From: Mantis religiosa
Taxonomy: Eukaryota; Arthropoda; Insecta; Mantodea; Mantidae
Assembly (NCBI GenBank): GCA_030765055.1
Contig: CM060950.1
Location: 275,026,540-275,090,539 of the forward strand
Reading direction: 5' to 3'
DNA length: 64,000 bases
How positions within the stretch are numbered: position 1 is the stretch's first letter; each line of letters opens with the position of its first letter. The position numbers and the translations under genes were made by a program. Positions 52,791 to 62,863 of the stretch are shown here, piece after piece. The notes under the pieces were generated by a model, which did no database searches, had not been told where the DNA came from, and saw only the letters and a list, made by a program, of their open reading frames with translations.

Positions 52791-53290
52791 GTATTTATAC
52801 CCGGTCTGCCGTCTCGTGCTTGGCTCGGCTGGCGCTGTGTGTGAGGGGGTGGTGGTAGGCGGGGACTAGCTGCTCCAGTGCAGTCAGAACTTGATTGGTT
52901 CGCATAGATTCTATGATTATTAAACTGTTTGATCCGGACCGGATGCATTCGTTTCTCGGGTGCGGCTTGGACTGGAGACTTGGTGACAGCAGTACGCTAT
53001 GCTACAGCAGACAGCTCTGAGCAACGATCCCAACATTCAGCACCACCGGCGAGGAGGCCACCGGCTTCTTGGCAGTCTTCCACTGGAAACACTAGCGGGA
53101 AGCAGTTGGCACTGGCCCCCTTCTAGCTTCCCGCTCGGCCGCGAGAGGGTCTGCCGTGCAGCAACCAGCACAGCGGCAGGCAGTGGGCTCCGACCCTCTT
53201 CTAGCTTAGCCGCTTGGCCGCCAGTGAGCACGCCGCATATACAGAGACAGTCAAGCCCTTTTCTTACTCCTCTTCTTTCCATTAGGGATA
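52791..53290. other. GC-rich sequence, no gene recognised
   Basis: Higher GC than its surroundings, with short open frames on both strands and no protein motif. GTATTTATACCCGG near 52789-52803 resembles a TATA region. Origin unknown. Confidence 0.35.
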
Positions 53291-54400
53291 GAAATAGGAT
53301 TGTTAGAAGAAAGCGGGAGAAAGGGCGAAGGTGAGCTCAAAATAGTGAATGCGGTCAGATGGAGGGAGGAAATGAATAAGGAATTCCTAACTGAATTAAA
53401 CTCAGAAACATAAAAAATAATCAGTGGGTATAGGGGCTGCATTAAATGAGAACAATGTAGAAAGAGGCTTAGAGTTAATGAAATTAAAGTAAAAGGGAAA
53501 ATGAAACGAATGAATGCGATAGGGTGAGAAGGGAAGTGTTTAAAAGCCTAACTTGTTGGAGAAGAACGGGAGAGGGTAGAGGTAGGATGACCATGGTAAT
53601 AAGTAGAGAAGCGTACAAGAATTTATTAGAAGGAAAAAGGAATGAGTGGCAGGATAGTATTCGAAAGAAAATGAAAGATGCCATACAACAAAAATATAAT
53701 AAAATATAAGGTGTGGTAAGAAAAGCGAACAAACAGAAGCGGGTTAAAATGGCATAACATCACAGGAATGGCTAAAATACTTCAGTGACCTAGTTGCAGA
53801 AAGGGAGCGGATAATTAGACAGTATACGCTTGGGCAACCTGTGGTTAGGCGATGAGATACTAGACCGAGAAATAACTGAAATGGGAGTTTTTCAACAAAT
53901 AAGAAGCTTGAAGGGCGGTAAAGCAGTGAGCATGGATGGGATCCCAGGGGAGTTTTGGAAGAGATATGGGGAAACCCCAAGTGGATTAAAGAATATAACT
54001 AATTTATTTAATAAGATGAGAGACATTAAGAAATTACCTGACTGCTCGAAAACAAGTGTGATTGTACCAATATTTAAATGTAAGGGGAGCGTAAACAGGC
54101 CAGAGAACTACAGGAGTCTAGGCTTATCTATAATTGGGAAACTATAGAGCATACTAGCGGACAGACTAATGGATTGGAGATATATAGGAAGAGAAAAGTG
54201 GATTAGGGCAAAAGATGCGAAAGTGAAGAAGGAATGACACCTAGCTGCTCAAGAAAAGCAAATGCTTATGGCCAGGGGACCGAGTTAGCAATTTCCTGTA
54301 CTTGCACAGGATGTATAATAGTGCATGTTCGATGTTAAACTCATTGTAATGAAACTGTAATAGAAACTTTACAAATAAATATCAAATATAAAAAGTACTC
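53290..54400 (+). pseudogene. LINE reverse transcriptase fragment, clade uncertain
   Basis: The frame 53524-53709 (SREAYKNLLEGKRNEWQDSI) is followed, after frame changes, by 53830-54147 containing GGKAVSMDGIPGEFWKRYGE and KTSVIVPIFKCKGSVNRPEN, then YRSLGLSIIGKL, which are RT blocks 0-2. The catalytic block is missing. A trailer with AAACTTTACAAATAAATATC ends near 54390. The amino-acid pattern is more RTE- or R-element-like than Jockey-like. Confidence 0.55.
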
Positions 54401-54639
54401 CTCTTCTAATATCTTCTTTCTTTCCTTGACGAAAGACTAAAAGACTACAAGACTGCGGGTCCGCAAGACAAAGGGTTCGGATCACTGGTCGAAACCAAGA
54501 GTCGAAATTTCTCACACCGGCGCCGCCCTTAGGGAGGCGCGGTCCTCCGCGGACAGCTGGAGGGTAACTGCCAAAACCCGACTTGCACCAGACGATGGAC
54601 AACAGCCCTCCACTAGTTCCAACCTGTTTTTGAAGTGGC

Positions 54640-56022
54640 ACCTGCCACTAAGAGAGGTAAGGGCCTTAAGAGGAAAGCCTCGGCACCTCCTCAGGACCTT
54701 GCTTCGGTTACAGAGGTACCACTTCCCATGAGCCTCTCCTATCCCACTCTGCCTGAGACAGGACGAAGCCTACAAGGATGGCTTCGCCGTCGTCCAAGGG
54801 AGGCGGCAGAATAACTCCGGGCCAAAACCTCAGGGTCAGCCACTGCAGGAACCCGAACCCCTATCCAAGAAGGGGATTAAGCTTCCGACTACCATTGCGG
54901 ACAGCTTTAAGAACCACGTGGCCGTGATGCGACAGCTGGCGTCCAAACTTAAAGGTCCTTTCTAGGCTAACAGGAAGCCTCGTAAGATGCTCATCAACAC
55001 CCACAGCCCCGAGAACTTCGAGACCACAAAGAAGGTGCTCAGGGACCTGCATATACCTTTTTATTCCTACTAGCCCCAGAGATTCAATGTCGAAAGACGG
55101 ATTCTGAGGGAACTTGACTCGAAGTGTCCGCCAGATGAGGTGAAACTCGCTCTGGAGCAGGAGCACAAGATAAGGCCTCAGCTGTTGCTCAGCTGTTGAA
55201 GAGTATGCTCACAGAGAAAGGGTCTGTGCGAGTTCCAGTGCCCCTCTTCCTTGTAGTGGTAGACAAGGTTCCTGGAGAGGCAGTACAATCCATTGACTGT
55301 ACTCGGTACCTGCTCCACACCGTCGTGAAAGTCGATCGCTTTCACGGTCAGGGTGGACCAGTCCAATGCTACAGGTTTATGGACTTTCATCACTCCTGCA
55401 TGGCCTGCGAGTGCAATCTCGCATACCTGCGGTGTGCTGGACCACATCTCTGGAGGGATTGCGACAAGGTGTCCAGAAGACTTGCGCCAACTGCTGCCAG
55501 GACTACGTCAGCAGCTACAAGGGTTGCGTGGCGTGGCCGAAGGTAATGGAGCCGTCGAGGAGGTAGCACAGGAACGGCGACCTTCCGTCCCGCAGTCTCC
55601 TTCACGGCCGCACTCGACAGGACTGAGCGAACTCTGCAAGTTGCAAAGCAATCGGCACAACAGCCCAATACACCACGACCTCCACAAGAGGCACCGTGTC
55701 CGCAGCGTCCTAAAAAGGGCCGCAAGGCCCGAAGGACAGCGCAGCTCCTCCCGCCAGGGAGGAGGCCCTGGCTGAGTGCACCGGCAAGGCTGTATAGCTA
55801 GCACCGGCACCAGCAGGAGCACCTGCACAAGCACTGTCATCCTTCACAAGGACCATGTCTTCGAAGGATGTAGGCGAATTCAGGGAGCTTTCCCTGTGGT
55901 TTTGCGACGTCCTTCAGAGGGTATTTCCCGCCCTTAGGAGCTGAGCCGAGGCTAACATAACTCGAGAAGCACATTATATTCCTGCAAACACTCGAGGAAC
56001 TGCTCGCAATCACCGTTAAGTA
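54640..56022 (+). pseudogene. Decayed ORF1 of the deleted LINE 3 copy
   Basis: Broken frames decode VPLFLVVVDKVPGEAVQSID (PRE_C2HC-type region, near 55226-55290), then VQCYRFMDFHHSCMACECNL and AYLRCAGPHLWRDC knuckles near 55360-55465, then a knuckle remnant CANCCQDYVSSYKGC near 55480-55530. It supplies the N-terminal region missing from LINE 3. Numerous stops. Confidence 0.65.
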
Positions 56023-56575
56023 ATGGCCTCCAACTTGTCAGGAGAGCTGCGTTCTGGAACGCAAAGGTGTACGTGATCAGCGTCCCGTAGTGTTAGAGTT
56101 TGTACAGTACTACGGGATAGATATCCTCCTGGTCTGCGAGACGCATCTGAATGCTGGTATTGACTTTTCGCTGCCAAGTTACGTCACCCAACATTCCGTA
56201 CTAGAATCCCCTATGCCCGTACACCTTAAACTACGCCTATTTCGGGCGATTATCCCACCTCTGGTCCTGTACGGTTGCGAGGTCTGGGAATCAGTGGCTA
56301 CTATCACTATTCGCAGATTGCAGCGCGTGCAGAACAGGGCGCTACGGATGATCACTGATACTGGGGGTAGATTCCCGTCCCATATCCTTCACACCTATTC
56401 CGTAGTCCCATATATTGTAGACGTGGTACGGGAGAGAACCCTCACCATCTACAGGATACTTGACTCCCATACTAATCAACTGGTGAACACCGTTGGCCGT
56501 TACGACCACAGGGTTCCTCGCCGTAAACCTAGCTACTGCTTCTGGACACCAATCGCGGGCAGTTGCGCCCACTAA
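56023..56575 (+). pseudogene. ORF2 remnant with internal deletion
   Basis: Endonuclease start (MLEFVQYYGIDILLVCETHL then NAGIDFSLPSYVT) is fused near 56190-56212 to the RT thumb (MPVHLKLRLFRAIIPPLVLY, GCEVWES, RRLQRVQNRALRMITDTGGR, YDHRVPRRKPSY). The catalytic RT core is absent. The 161-codon open frame 56090-56575 crosses the junction, so the deletion happens to keep frame. Confidence 0.75.
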
Positions 56576-56632
56576 TGGCTAAATATAACACTATCCAAGA
56601 CAGTCGCCTGAGACAAATGACATTCTTCTATA

Positions 56633-56674
56633 CTGCCCAGATAAAGCCGCACTAAGCGGCTAGGTGCTGGGCAG
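56633..56674 (+). other. 3' UTR hairpin, deleted LINE 3 copy
   Basis: CTGCCCAG (56633-56640) and CTGGGCAG (56667-56674) enclose AGCCGC...GCGGCT. The inner stem here pairs perfectly, whereas in LINE 3 it has one change. Confidence 0.65.
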
Positions 56675-56795
56675 AAAACACCCTCGCCCAGGTAAACCTG
56701 GATGACTCGACTCTTCTGCTGGTCTGCTGGGATCGGATGCCAGGTTTGTTTATCTTTAAAGCTTCCTCCTTGTTGTTAAAATTGTAGGGGTGTTT

Positions 56796-57711
56796 CTAAC
56801 TTTTATGGCTTCCCGTATCATATTGAATTATGTGTTCTCCTTTAGCCCAAAGTTTATGTTCAGCAACTGCGGACTTCTCGGGTTGGCCTAGACGGCAGCA
56901 TCTCTTGTGTTCCGTGAGTCGGGTGTTGGTGTTACGTTGTGTAGTGCCTTCATAAGTTACACCACAACAGCAAGGTATTTTGTACGTGCCGGCCAAAGTA
57001 AGTGAGTCCCTGTGGTCCTTAACGGAGCGTCTTGTGGACTTGAAAATGGTTTTGACATTGTGGCGCTGTAGTAAGCGTTCTATCCTGTGTGTAACGTTTT
57101 TGAAGTAAGGTAGGGAGCCAGTACCTTTGCTTTTGGGCACTTCTCTTTTGAGGCTGTTTATATTGTGATCTACATAATCGTATAGCTCTGCGGACTTCTT
57201 GTGCTCTATAGTCGTTGATCACCAGGTCCTGTTCAAGATGACGCAGTTCTTGTTTTCGTGAATCTGGCTCGCAGATCCGGGTAGTACGGTCTGTGAGGGT
57301 CTTTATCATGGCACACTTCTGTCTAGGATGTTGATTGGAGTTCTTGTTTAAATATCGGTCCGTATGTGTGGGCTTGCGGTTTATCTTGTGTCAAATGGTG
57401 CCGTCTGCCTTTATTTTGACCATAAGCTAGCTGCCCATCTATCTCCTTTTCCATAGTAAACTGGATAGTGGGTTAATCCTGGTCAGATATTGAAGCAAAC
57501 TGTTTAGCGCTGACTCACCGTGACTGCAGATGACGAAGCTGTCGTTCACATAGCGATACCAAACCGACGGTTTGTGTGCGGCAGGATCAACCAGATGCTG
57601 CAGTATATTAATAAACACGTTGTTGGTTGTGACACAAACTTGAATTGGCGGTGTAATATGTTTACGTGTCGTTATCTGAAGCACTTGATTCAGGGAACTG
57701 TGCATGTTCAT
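56796..57711 (-). pseudogene. PLE copy 6 RT end and GIY-YIG endonuclease
   Basis: The RT block VWYRYVNDSFVICSHGESAL at 57580-57500 has YVND in place of YVDD, a catalytic Asp to Asn change. The linker frame (TRICEPDSRKQELRHLEQDL) is shifted. The endonuclease frame 57140-56796 shows FKSTRRSVKDHRDSLTLAGT, YKIPCCCGVTYEGTT (GIY-YIG region with a Cys run) and KSAVAEHKLWAKGEHI. Confidence 0.7.
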
Positions 57712-57760
57712 GACTCCTACTACATGACAGCGATGACGAGCATTGACCTTCAGTGAAGAA
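56796..57760 (-). mobile_element. Penelope-like element, copy 6, 5'-truncated
   Basis: Minus strand: RT C-terminal part (57711-57439), linker (57309-57019) and GIY-YIG endonuclease (57140-56796). The lineage is like copy 1 rather than copies 2-5. No hammerhead-like motif was recognised between 56736 and 56796, and no target duplication was found. Confidence 0.7.
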
Positions 57761-58281
57761 CGCTGCGTTCGTTTCTTATCTTGTTGATTAGAAGAGTTAA
57801 ATATTATAGGGCACGAGATTTAACTTGTCCTCTGGCTTTAGAAACAGAAAGAAATATTTCCTCACGACCTCTTTCTCACCTGCCCTTCTTTTATGGCCTG
57901 CCAGGGAGGGCAAACTCATCAGTGACAGATGATCCTTCTTCGTCCTGCAAATTCGGTTCCTGTTCGCCTTATTTACTGTCAGAAATTTCAAAATGTTCCT
58001 CATACTTCCTATGTGAGTCATCTTTTAAATTAATTGTGATTAATTCTAAATTAACAATTAATTTCTTCTATTACTCTAACTTCCTAAAAAACTGCTCAGT
58101 CTTGTCAACATATTCACAAGCTCCACGTCAGATTTGTTCGGATACTTTAGCTACTACGTTATCAAACAACACTTTTACGTCAGTATGCTTAAATGATATG
58201 TTAGGTTTTGGCACATCATTTTTTATCTGTGTCCATATAAGTTCTACCTAGGTATACCATTAAGTAACAATGATACAGAGT
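57761..58281. other. Unrecognised sequence with one 156-codon frame
   Basis: A plus open frame (57781-58251) is long for AT-rich DNA but Ser/Phe/Cys-rich without motif. The minus strand in other frames reads acidic segments (KYEEHFEISDSK, EPNLQDEEGSSVTDEFALPG) that look more protein-like, perhaps the N-terminal end of a decayed DNA transposase. No function assigned. Confidence 0.25.
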
Positions 58282-58751
58282 TGTGACCTTGTGGGTTCGT
58301 AGAATTTAAGGTCCAATTTGCAGAAATTAAAGTCGTTCTTTATTTCCGTAGAAACACACTCTTCAATTCTCACGTAACAACATTACGTCACATACACCAC
58401 ACAATCTACCAAGGTCGCTGACCAAAACAAAGAGCGTTCTGATTACACCCGTTTACATCAGCTCTCGTTACAACATCCTTTAACTTCTGTTTACGACTGC
58501 CTCTTGGCGAGTCGTCGCTCCCTTAAATACCTCATTGATAATTCTAGATATTTCCAGCATAAACAAGAAATCGAATGTTCTATACAACAATCAAGATATC
58601 GCTAGAATGTTCAACATGGGAAACCTTATCTTTGCCGGCAAGTGCTTTATCTCGCACTATGTTTATCTGTTCCTGCATACTCTTTATATCCGTGCTGCCT
58701 ATCAGTTCCTTTGTGTGCGCAAGCCGCGTTACCGCGATCGGGTTCGCGACA
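58282..58751 (-). repeat. 3' LTR of Gypsy 2
   Basis: Starts (plus reading) TGTGACCTTGTGGGTTCG like the Gypsy 1 LTRs and ends GCGACA before the CTGCTCCCTCCTC polypurine tract. The middle is diverged from Gypsy 1, so the two are different subfamilies. Confidence 0.75.
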
Positions 58752-58762
58752 CTGCTCCCTCC

Positions 58763-60511
58763 TCAAGGCTGGACGTCCCGAACAGCACCATCGTAGCGGG
58801 CCAGACGATCCAAGTGTACCACCAACATCTTCCCTCGGGGCACCTTCTGGATGCGGTAAACCACGTCGTTAATCCTCTTTACCACCCGGTACGGTCCTTG
58901 CCACGGCTGCTGAAGTTTCGGGCAGCGTCCCTTGGTCCGAGTAGGGCAATACAACCAGACCAGGTCACCTTGCTGGAAACCTTGGCTATAGGCTTGGCTG
59001 TAGTATCGGGTCTTCATATGGTCGCTCGCCTTCTAGATGTTCTGACGAGCCATCTCATGCATGCCGTGTAGATGGTCCACCAGGTTCTCCACATACTCGG
59101 TTGCAGGCTGTTTTGCGTCCGGGGAGCTCCCAAAAGCCCGATAACAGGCGAGGCGTAACTCTCGGCCGAATATTAAGCTGGCTGGCGTCATCCCAGTAAT
59201 GTCGTGTGTTGACGAGCGGTAGGCCAGCAAATACAGTGGCACCTTGACGTCCCAGTCTCCTGATGGCTGGCCACGACCTGCCTCAGGTGTTCTTCTAAGG
59301 TCTTGATGTACCTTTCGACCACATCATGCGATTGGGGATGTAGAGTTGTTTTGCGGGTCTTATTAACCCCAAGTCCTTCTAGTCCCTCCTTCACTAGGTT
59401 GGACTCAACATTGGTACCCTGGTCGCTGTGGAGCTCTAACGGTACCCCAAACCGGCAGAACACTTGCTCCACGAGGCAGTCTGTGATTGTCTTTGCCTCC
59501 TGGTTCGGGATGGCATACACTTCCGGCTACTTTGTGAAGTAGTCCACGACCACCATCAGGTATTTGTTGCCTCGGTCGGACACTGGGAATGGTCCAGCTA
59601 TGTCGACGGCGATCCTTTTGAATGGCGCTCCAACGTTGTACTGCTTCTTGCGACCGCGGCTTCTAGTCTGGCGGCCGCGACTTGCCGTGCACACGTGACA
59701 TTGACGGCACTATCTCTCAGCGTCTGCTCGGAGTCTCGGCCAGTAATAGAGCTGTCGGAGTTTGTCGATTATTCGGTTTGCTCCCAGGTGTCCGGAACTA
59801 CCGGCGTGGACTTTCTCTAAGACCTCCGGAATATTATTCTGGGGAAGCAACAACTGCACTCTCTGCGCCTTTCCATCAGGTGATTCCCATACCCGGAACA
59901 GCTCCCGTAGGGGAAGGAATCCGTCCCTTTCAGCTGCCAAAGTGCGGGCGCTGCGGATCCTTAGCACTCGTGGTACCTCTGACGTTACTAGAGGAACCTC
60001 GGGCCGAACAGCCGAGCCCCTCCTTCGGGAGTTGTTCGGATTGGGATGGACTCGAGGGGGCAGTATGTTCCCGATACCCGTGGGAATCGGGTACGCCTTC
60101 GGACGGGGTTGAGGGAAGCCATTAATTCTCCCGGGTACTAGCCTGCAAAGCTAGTAGAAGGTGTGCTGGATCACCAGGCGGCCCCACCGAGGTTTTTCGG
60201 TAGTCTTCACCTTGAGTGTTGACGCGTGTAAGTGGCGTATCCACTTCTATCCCGTCTTGAGTCCATATGACAAGTTGGGGGGCTTGTTAGTCTCTAGGTT
60301 TTGCCCTATGGAAAGCCCCACGGAGGACGCCGAGCGCCCTTTGGGACAGCTCTGATACTCCCTGGTTGAAGGAGGCCCGGGTCCAGTTCCTACGGGTTCA
60401 GGACTAATGGCAGTAGAACCTCTGGGATAAACCCGGAACAGCACACCCTCTTTTGTCTTATATGAGTCCCATTGGGCCCAGTACGACTTGTATGTGGCGC
60501 CCCTCGGTGCC
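58763..60511 (-). pseudogene. Gypsy 2 integrase, interrupted by a 525-bp repeat
   Basis: The zinc-binding part is at 59967-59710 (EVLEKVHAGSSGHLGANRII, LYYWPRLRADAER; HH half of the HHCC motif) and the core at 59520-59188 (MYAIPNQEAKTITDCLVEQV, LELHSDQGTNVES, ERYIKTLEEHLRQ). Then come 59242-59033 (YLLAYRSSTHDITGMTPASL) and the C-terminal SH3-like tail 59017-58763 (GDLVWLYCPTRTKGRCPKLQ, WQGPYRVVKRINDVVYRIQK). Frames are shifted between blocks. The insertion at 59903-60430 lies in the region joining RNase H and integrase. Confidence 0.75.
59903..60430 (-). repeat. Unclassified ~525-bp dispersed repeat, copy 2
   Basis: Reverse orientation relative to copy 1 (7683-8206). Flanked by the 12-bp duplication ACCCGGAACAGC (59891-59902, 60431-60442); Gypsy 1 shows the uninterrupted site (ACCCGGAAGAGC near 32993-33004). 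No coding frame, inverted repeats or poly(A). The 10-12 bp target duplications suggest retrotransposition. Confidence 0.75.
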
Positions 60512-61900
60512 CTATCCTCCCCGGGTTCTTCTTGTCCCTGCCTCCACTTCTCTCAAGGGTGGCCCCAAGTCTGCGTCCGCCAGCTGCTCCCTCCTCAGGC
60601 CTGCGCTATCCCAGCCGTCTGCAGGATCTGCCGTGACTACTCTGACAGCTGCGCCACGCCCCTTCTCTTCCACTCTTGTGCATTGGCCGCACTCCTCTGG
60701 GCGGGGTCTTCGGGACATGGCGTCTGCGTTACCGTGGCTCTTGCCTCTACGATGTTCAGAGGTTAAGTCGTACTCCTGCAGCTGCTGGATCCAAGGTACT
60801 GTCTGACCTTCCGGGTTTCTAAAGCTTAGTAGCCAGGTTAGGGTGGAGTGGTCAGTCCCCAGGTGGAATGGCTGACCGTACATGTACTTGTGGAACTGTT
60901 CCAAGGTCTTTACTACGGCCAGTAAGTCTGACCGGATGACGCAGTAGTTCTCTGCGCCTTGGATAGCGTCTTGCTCTAGTAGGCTATCACGCTCTCGTGA
61001 CTGTCCTGGACTTGCGATACTACACCTCCAATGCAATGGTCGCTGGCGTCGGTGTCCACAATGAACATGCTGCCTGGTTGTCGAAATCCCAGAATAGGAG
61101 CACTACACAATGCCTTCTTCAGGTGTTGGAAAGTGTCTTCGGCGCCCTCCGTTCATACATAAGGCCAGTGTGCTTCTGTCAGTCGGGTGAGGGGTTTGGC
61201 GATGTTGGAGAAGCCCTTGATAAAACGGCGGTAGTAAATGCATAGCCCAAGTAAGCTGCGCAATACTCTCTTATCCTTCGGCCGAGGCCAATCTTTCACG
61301 GTCTGTGTCTTCTCTGGGTCTGTGGCCACTCCGGTTGGTGAGACTATGTGGTCCAAGTAGTTGACTTCCTTGCGGAAAAGCTGGCACTTCTTCGTGTTCA
61401 GCTTCAAGTTGGTCGCCTCCAGCCTCGGAAGCACCGTGCTCAGGTTTTCCAGATCGTCTTCGAAGGTCTTACCGACGATGATGATGTCGTCCAGGTATAG
61501 GAGGCAGGCGTCACTAGACAGCCCTCTCATCACTGATTCCATTAGGCGTTGGAAAGTGGCTGGTGCGTTGCAGAGGCCAAAGGGCATATCTGTGTACTGC
61601 CAAAGCCCTTTGCCTGTCGAGAATCCAGTTTTCTCCTTGTCTCTCGGGTTTAGACCCACCTGCCAGTAACCCGACTTCAGGTCCAGGGTCGAGAACCACT
61701 GTGCAGCAGCAAGCGTGTTCAGAGTGTCTTCAATCCTGTGTAAGGGGAAGCAATCCTTCCTGGTGACAGCATTCAGCTTCCTTTAGTCCACGCAGAAGAG
61801 GAGCTCACCGTTCTTCTTCGTCACTAGAACTACAGGGGAGCATCATGCGCTGTCAGACTCTTCAATCACTCCCCTAGATTTCATGTCATCTACCATATCC
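60512..61900 (-). pseudogene. Gypsy 2 reverse transcriptase and RNase H
   Basis: The RT palm lies in 61659-61153 (MPFGLCNAPATFQRLMESVM, catalytic LLYLDDIIIVGKT near 61481-61500, LSPTGVATDPEKTQTVKDWP, LRSLLGLCIYYRRFIKGFS), with an earlier part in 61699-61514 shifted in frame. RNase H and connection follow in 61036-60512 (YCVIRSDLLAVVKTLEQFHK, YGQPFHLGTDHSTLTWLLSF). The catalytic residues are intact, unlike Gypsy 1, but frameshifts separate RT start, palm and RNase H. Confidence 0.8.
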
Positions 61901-62456
61901 CGTACCGCCGCTTGTTTTGCAAGCGGAACGCGTCTAGGTGGTTGCCGAATGGGCCAGACGTCTCCGGGATCGATGCGGTGAAGCACTTTGTCCGTGCGGC
62001 CGTAGTCACTGTTACGTTGGCTGAAGACGCGCTGGTACCGCCTCAGCAGTTGTCGAACTTTCTCTAGCTGTTTTGCTGTCAGGTGGTCGGCCGACTTTTC
62101 CAATAAGCCTTCGAGTCGGGCCCCAGGTGTTGCGTCGGCATCGGCTCCTGTGTCTTGTCGATTGCGGTTACGCTGACCTCGGGCTCGCACGTCCCCAGGT
62201 CCGTTCCCGCCTGGACGTCGTGATCGGTATCTGCCAGGCTGAGTAGCCTCACTGGCACCTCCTGTCGGCACGGCATTAATGTCCTGGCTACACAGAGTCC
62301 GTACCCAGGCGTCTTCTGGTCCAGCATCACGTTCCTGTTTCGCCGACCTTCCAGTTGCACCGTCACCACCACCTCGCTTATCGCGGGGACCACGACGTCT
62401 TCCTTCAAGATGACCCTGCAAATTCCAAGGCGCTCTTCGGGTTGCCGGAGTATCAC
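61843..62456 (-). pseudogene. Gypsy 2 protease-RT linker
   Basis: Two overlapping frames (62456-62079 and 62421-61843) cover VVVPAISEVVVTVQLEGRRN, LEGLLEKSADHLTAKQLEKV, HRIDPGDVWPIRQPPRRVPL and the RT start IEESDS. They match the 34332-35072 linker of Gypsy 1. A frameshift near 62110 joins them. Confidence 0.7.
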
Positions 62457-62507
62457 CTCTCCTCCATTGAGCCGCAGGAGCTTCCTGCCGAAGTCGACCG
62501 TCGCCCC

Positions 62508-62816
62508 TTAAGAGGAATCCAGTCCTAGTATCACCTCCTCAGCCAACTTCGCGAGCAACACCCGCTGACGCACGGCATTCCGTTCCAAGGTCAACATCAG
62601 TAGGGCCTCCTTCTCCACAGGCAAGGTGTCATCCGATGCCGTCACTAGCTGGTATGGTCGGCTTGGTTTTCTCGACGGCAAATCCCTTGCTATGTCAGGT
62701 CTGATGACGGTCACGGTTGCCCCGGTGTCTACGAGCACGTGGCACGGCTTCCCTCTCACCCAACTGTCCGCAATGAGGCTGTCATCTATATGCCGAATGA
62801 CGGCGCTCAGTGTCAC
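62508..62816 (-). pseudogene. Gypsy 2 aspartic protease
   Basis: One open frame of 102 codons: RHIDDSLIADSWVRGKPCHV then LVDTGATVTVI (active site DTGA near 62722-62733), and VILGLD at the end, the C-terminal hydrophobic-Gly block. Length and motifs fit a complete retroviral-type protease, released from the polyprotein in related elements. The frame stops after VILGLDSS by a point change or shift. Confidence 0.75.
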
Positions 62817-62863
62817 TCGAGGGGATGGTTATGTTGTCGACGTGCCCCTCTCCACGACGGCTC

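Larger units (their letters stand above)
54400..56735 (+). mobile_element. LINE 3 family, second copy, internally deleted
   Basis: Has a 5' leader, decayed ORF1, the TAATG junction near 56019-56023, the first ~55 codons of ORF2, then a jump to the RT thumb, and the conserved 3' hairpin. Relative to LINE 3, the sequence between its positions ~49492 and ~51661 (about 2.2 kb) is missing at 56190-56212. The 3' end matches LINE 3 (ACTCTTCTGCTGGTCTGCTGG). Confidence 0.75.
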
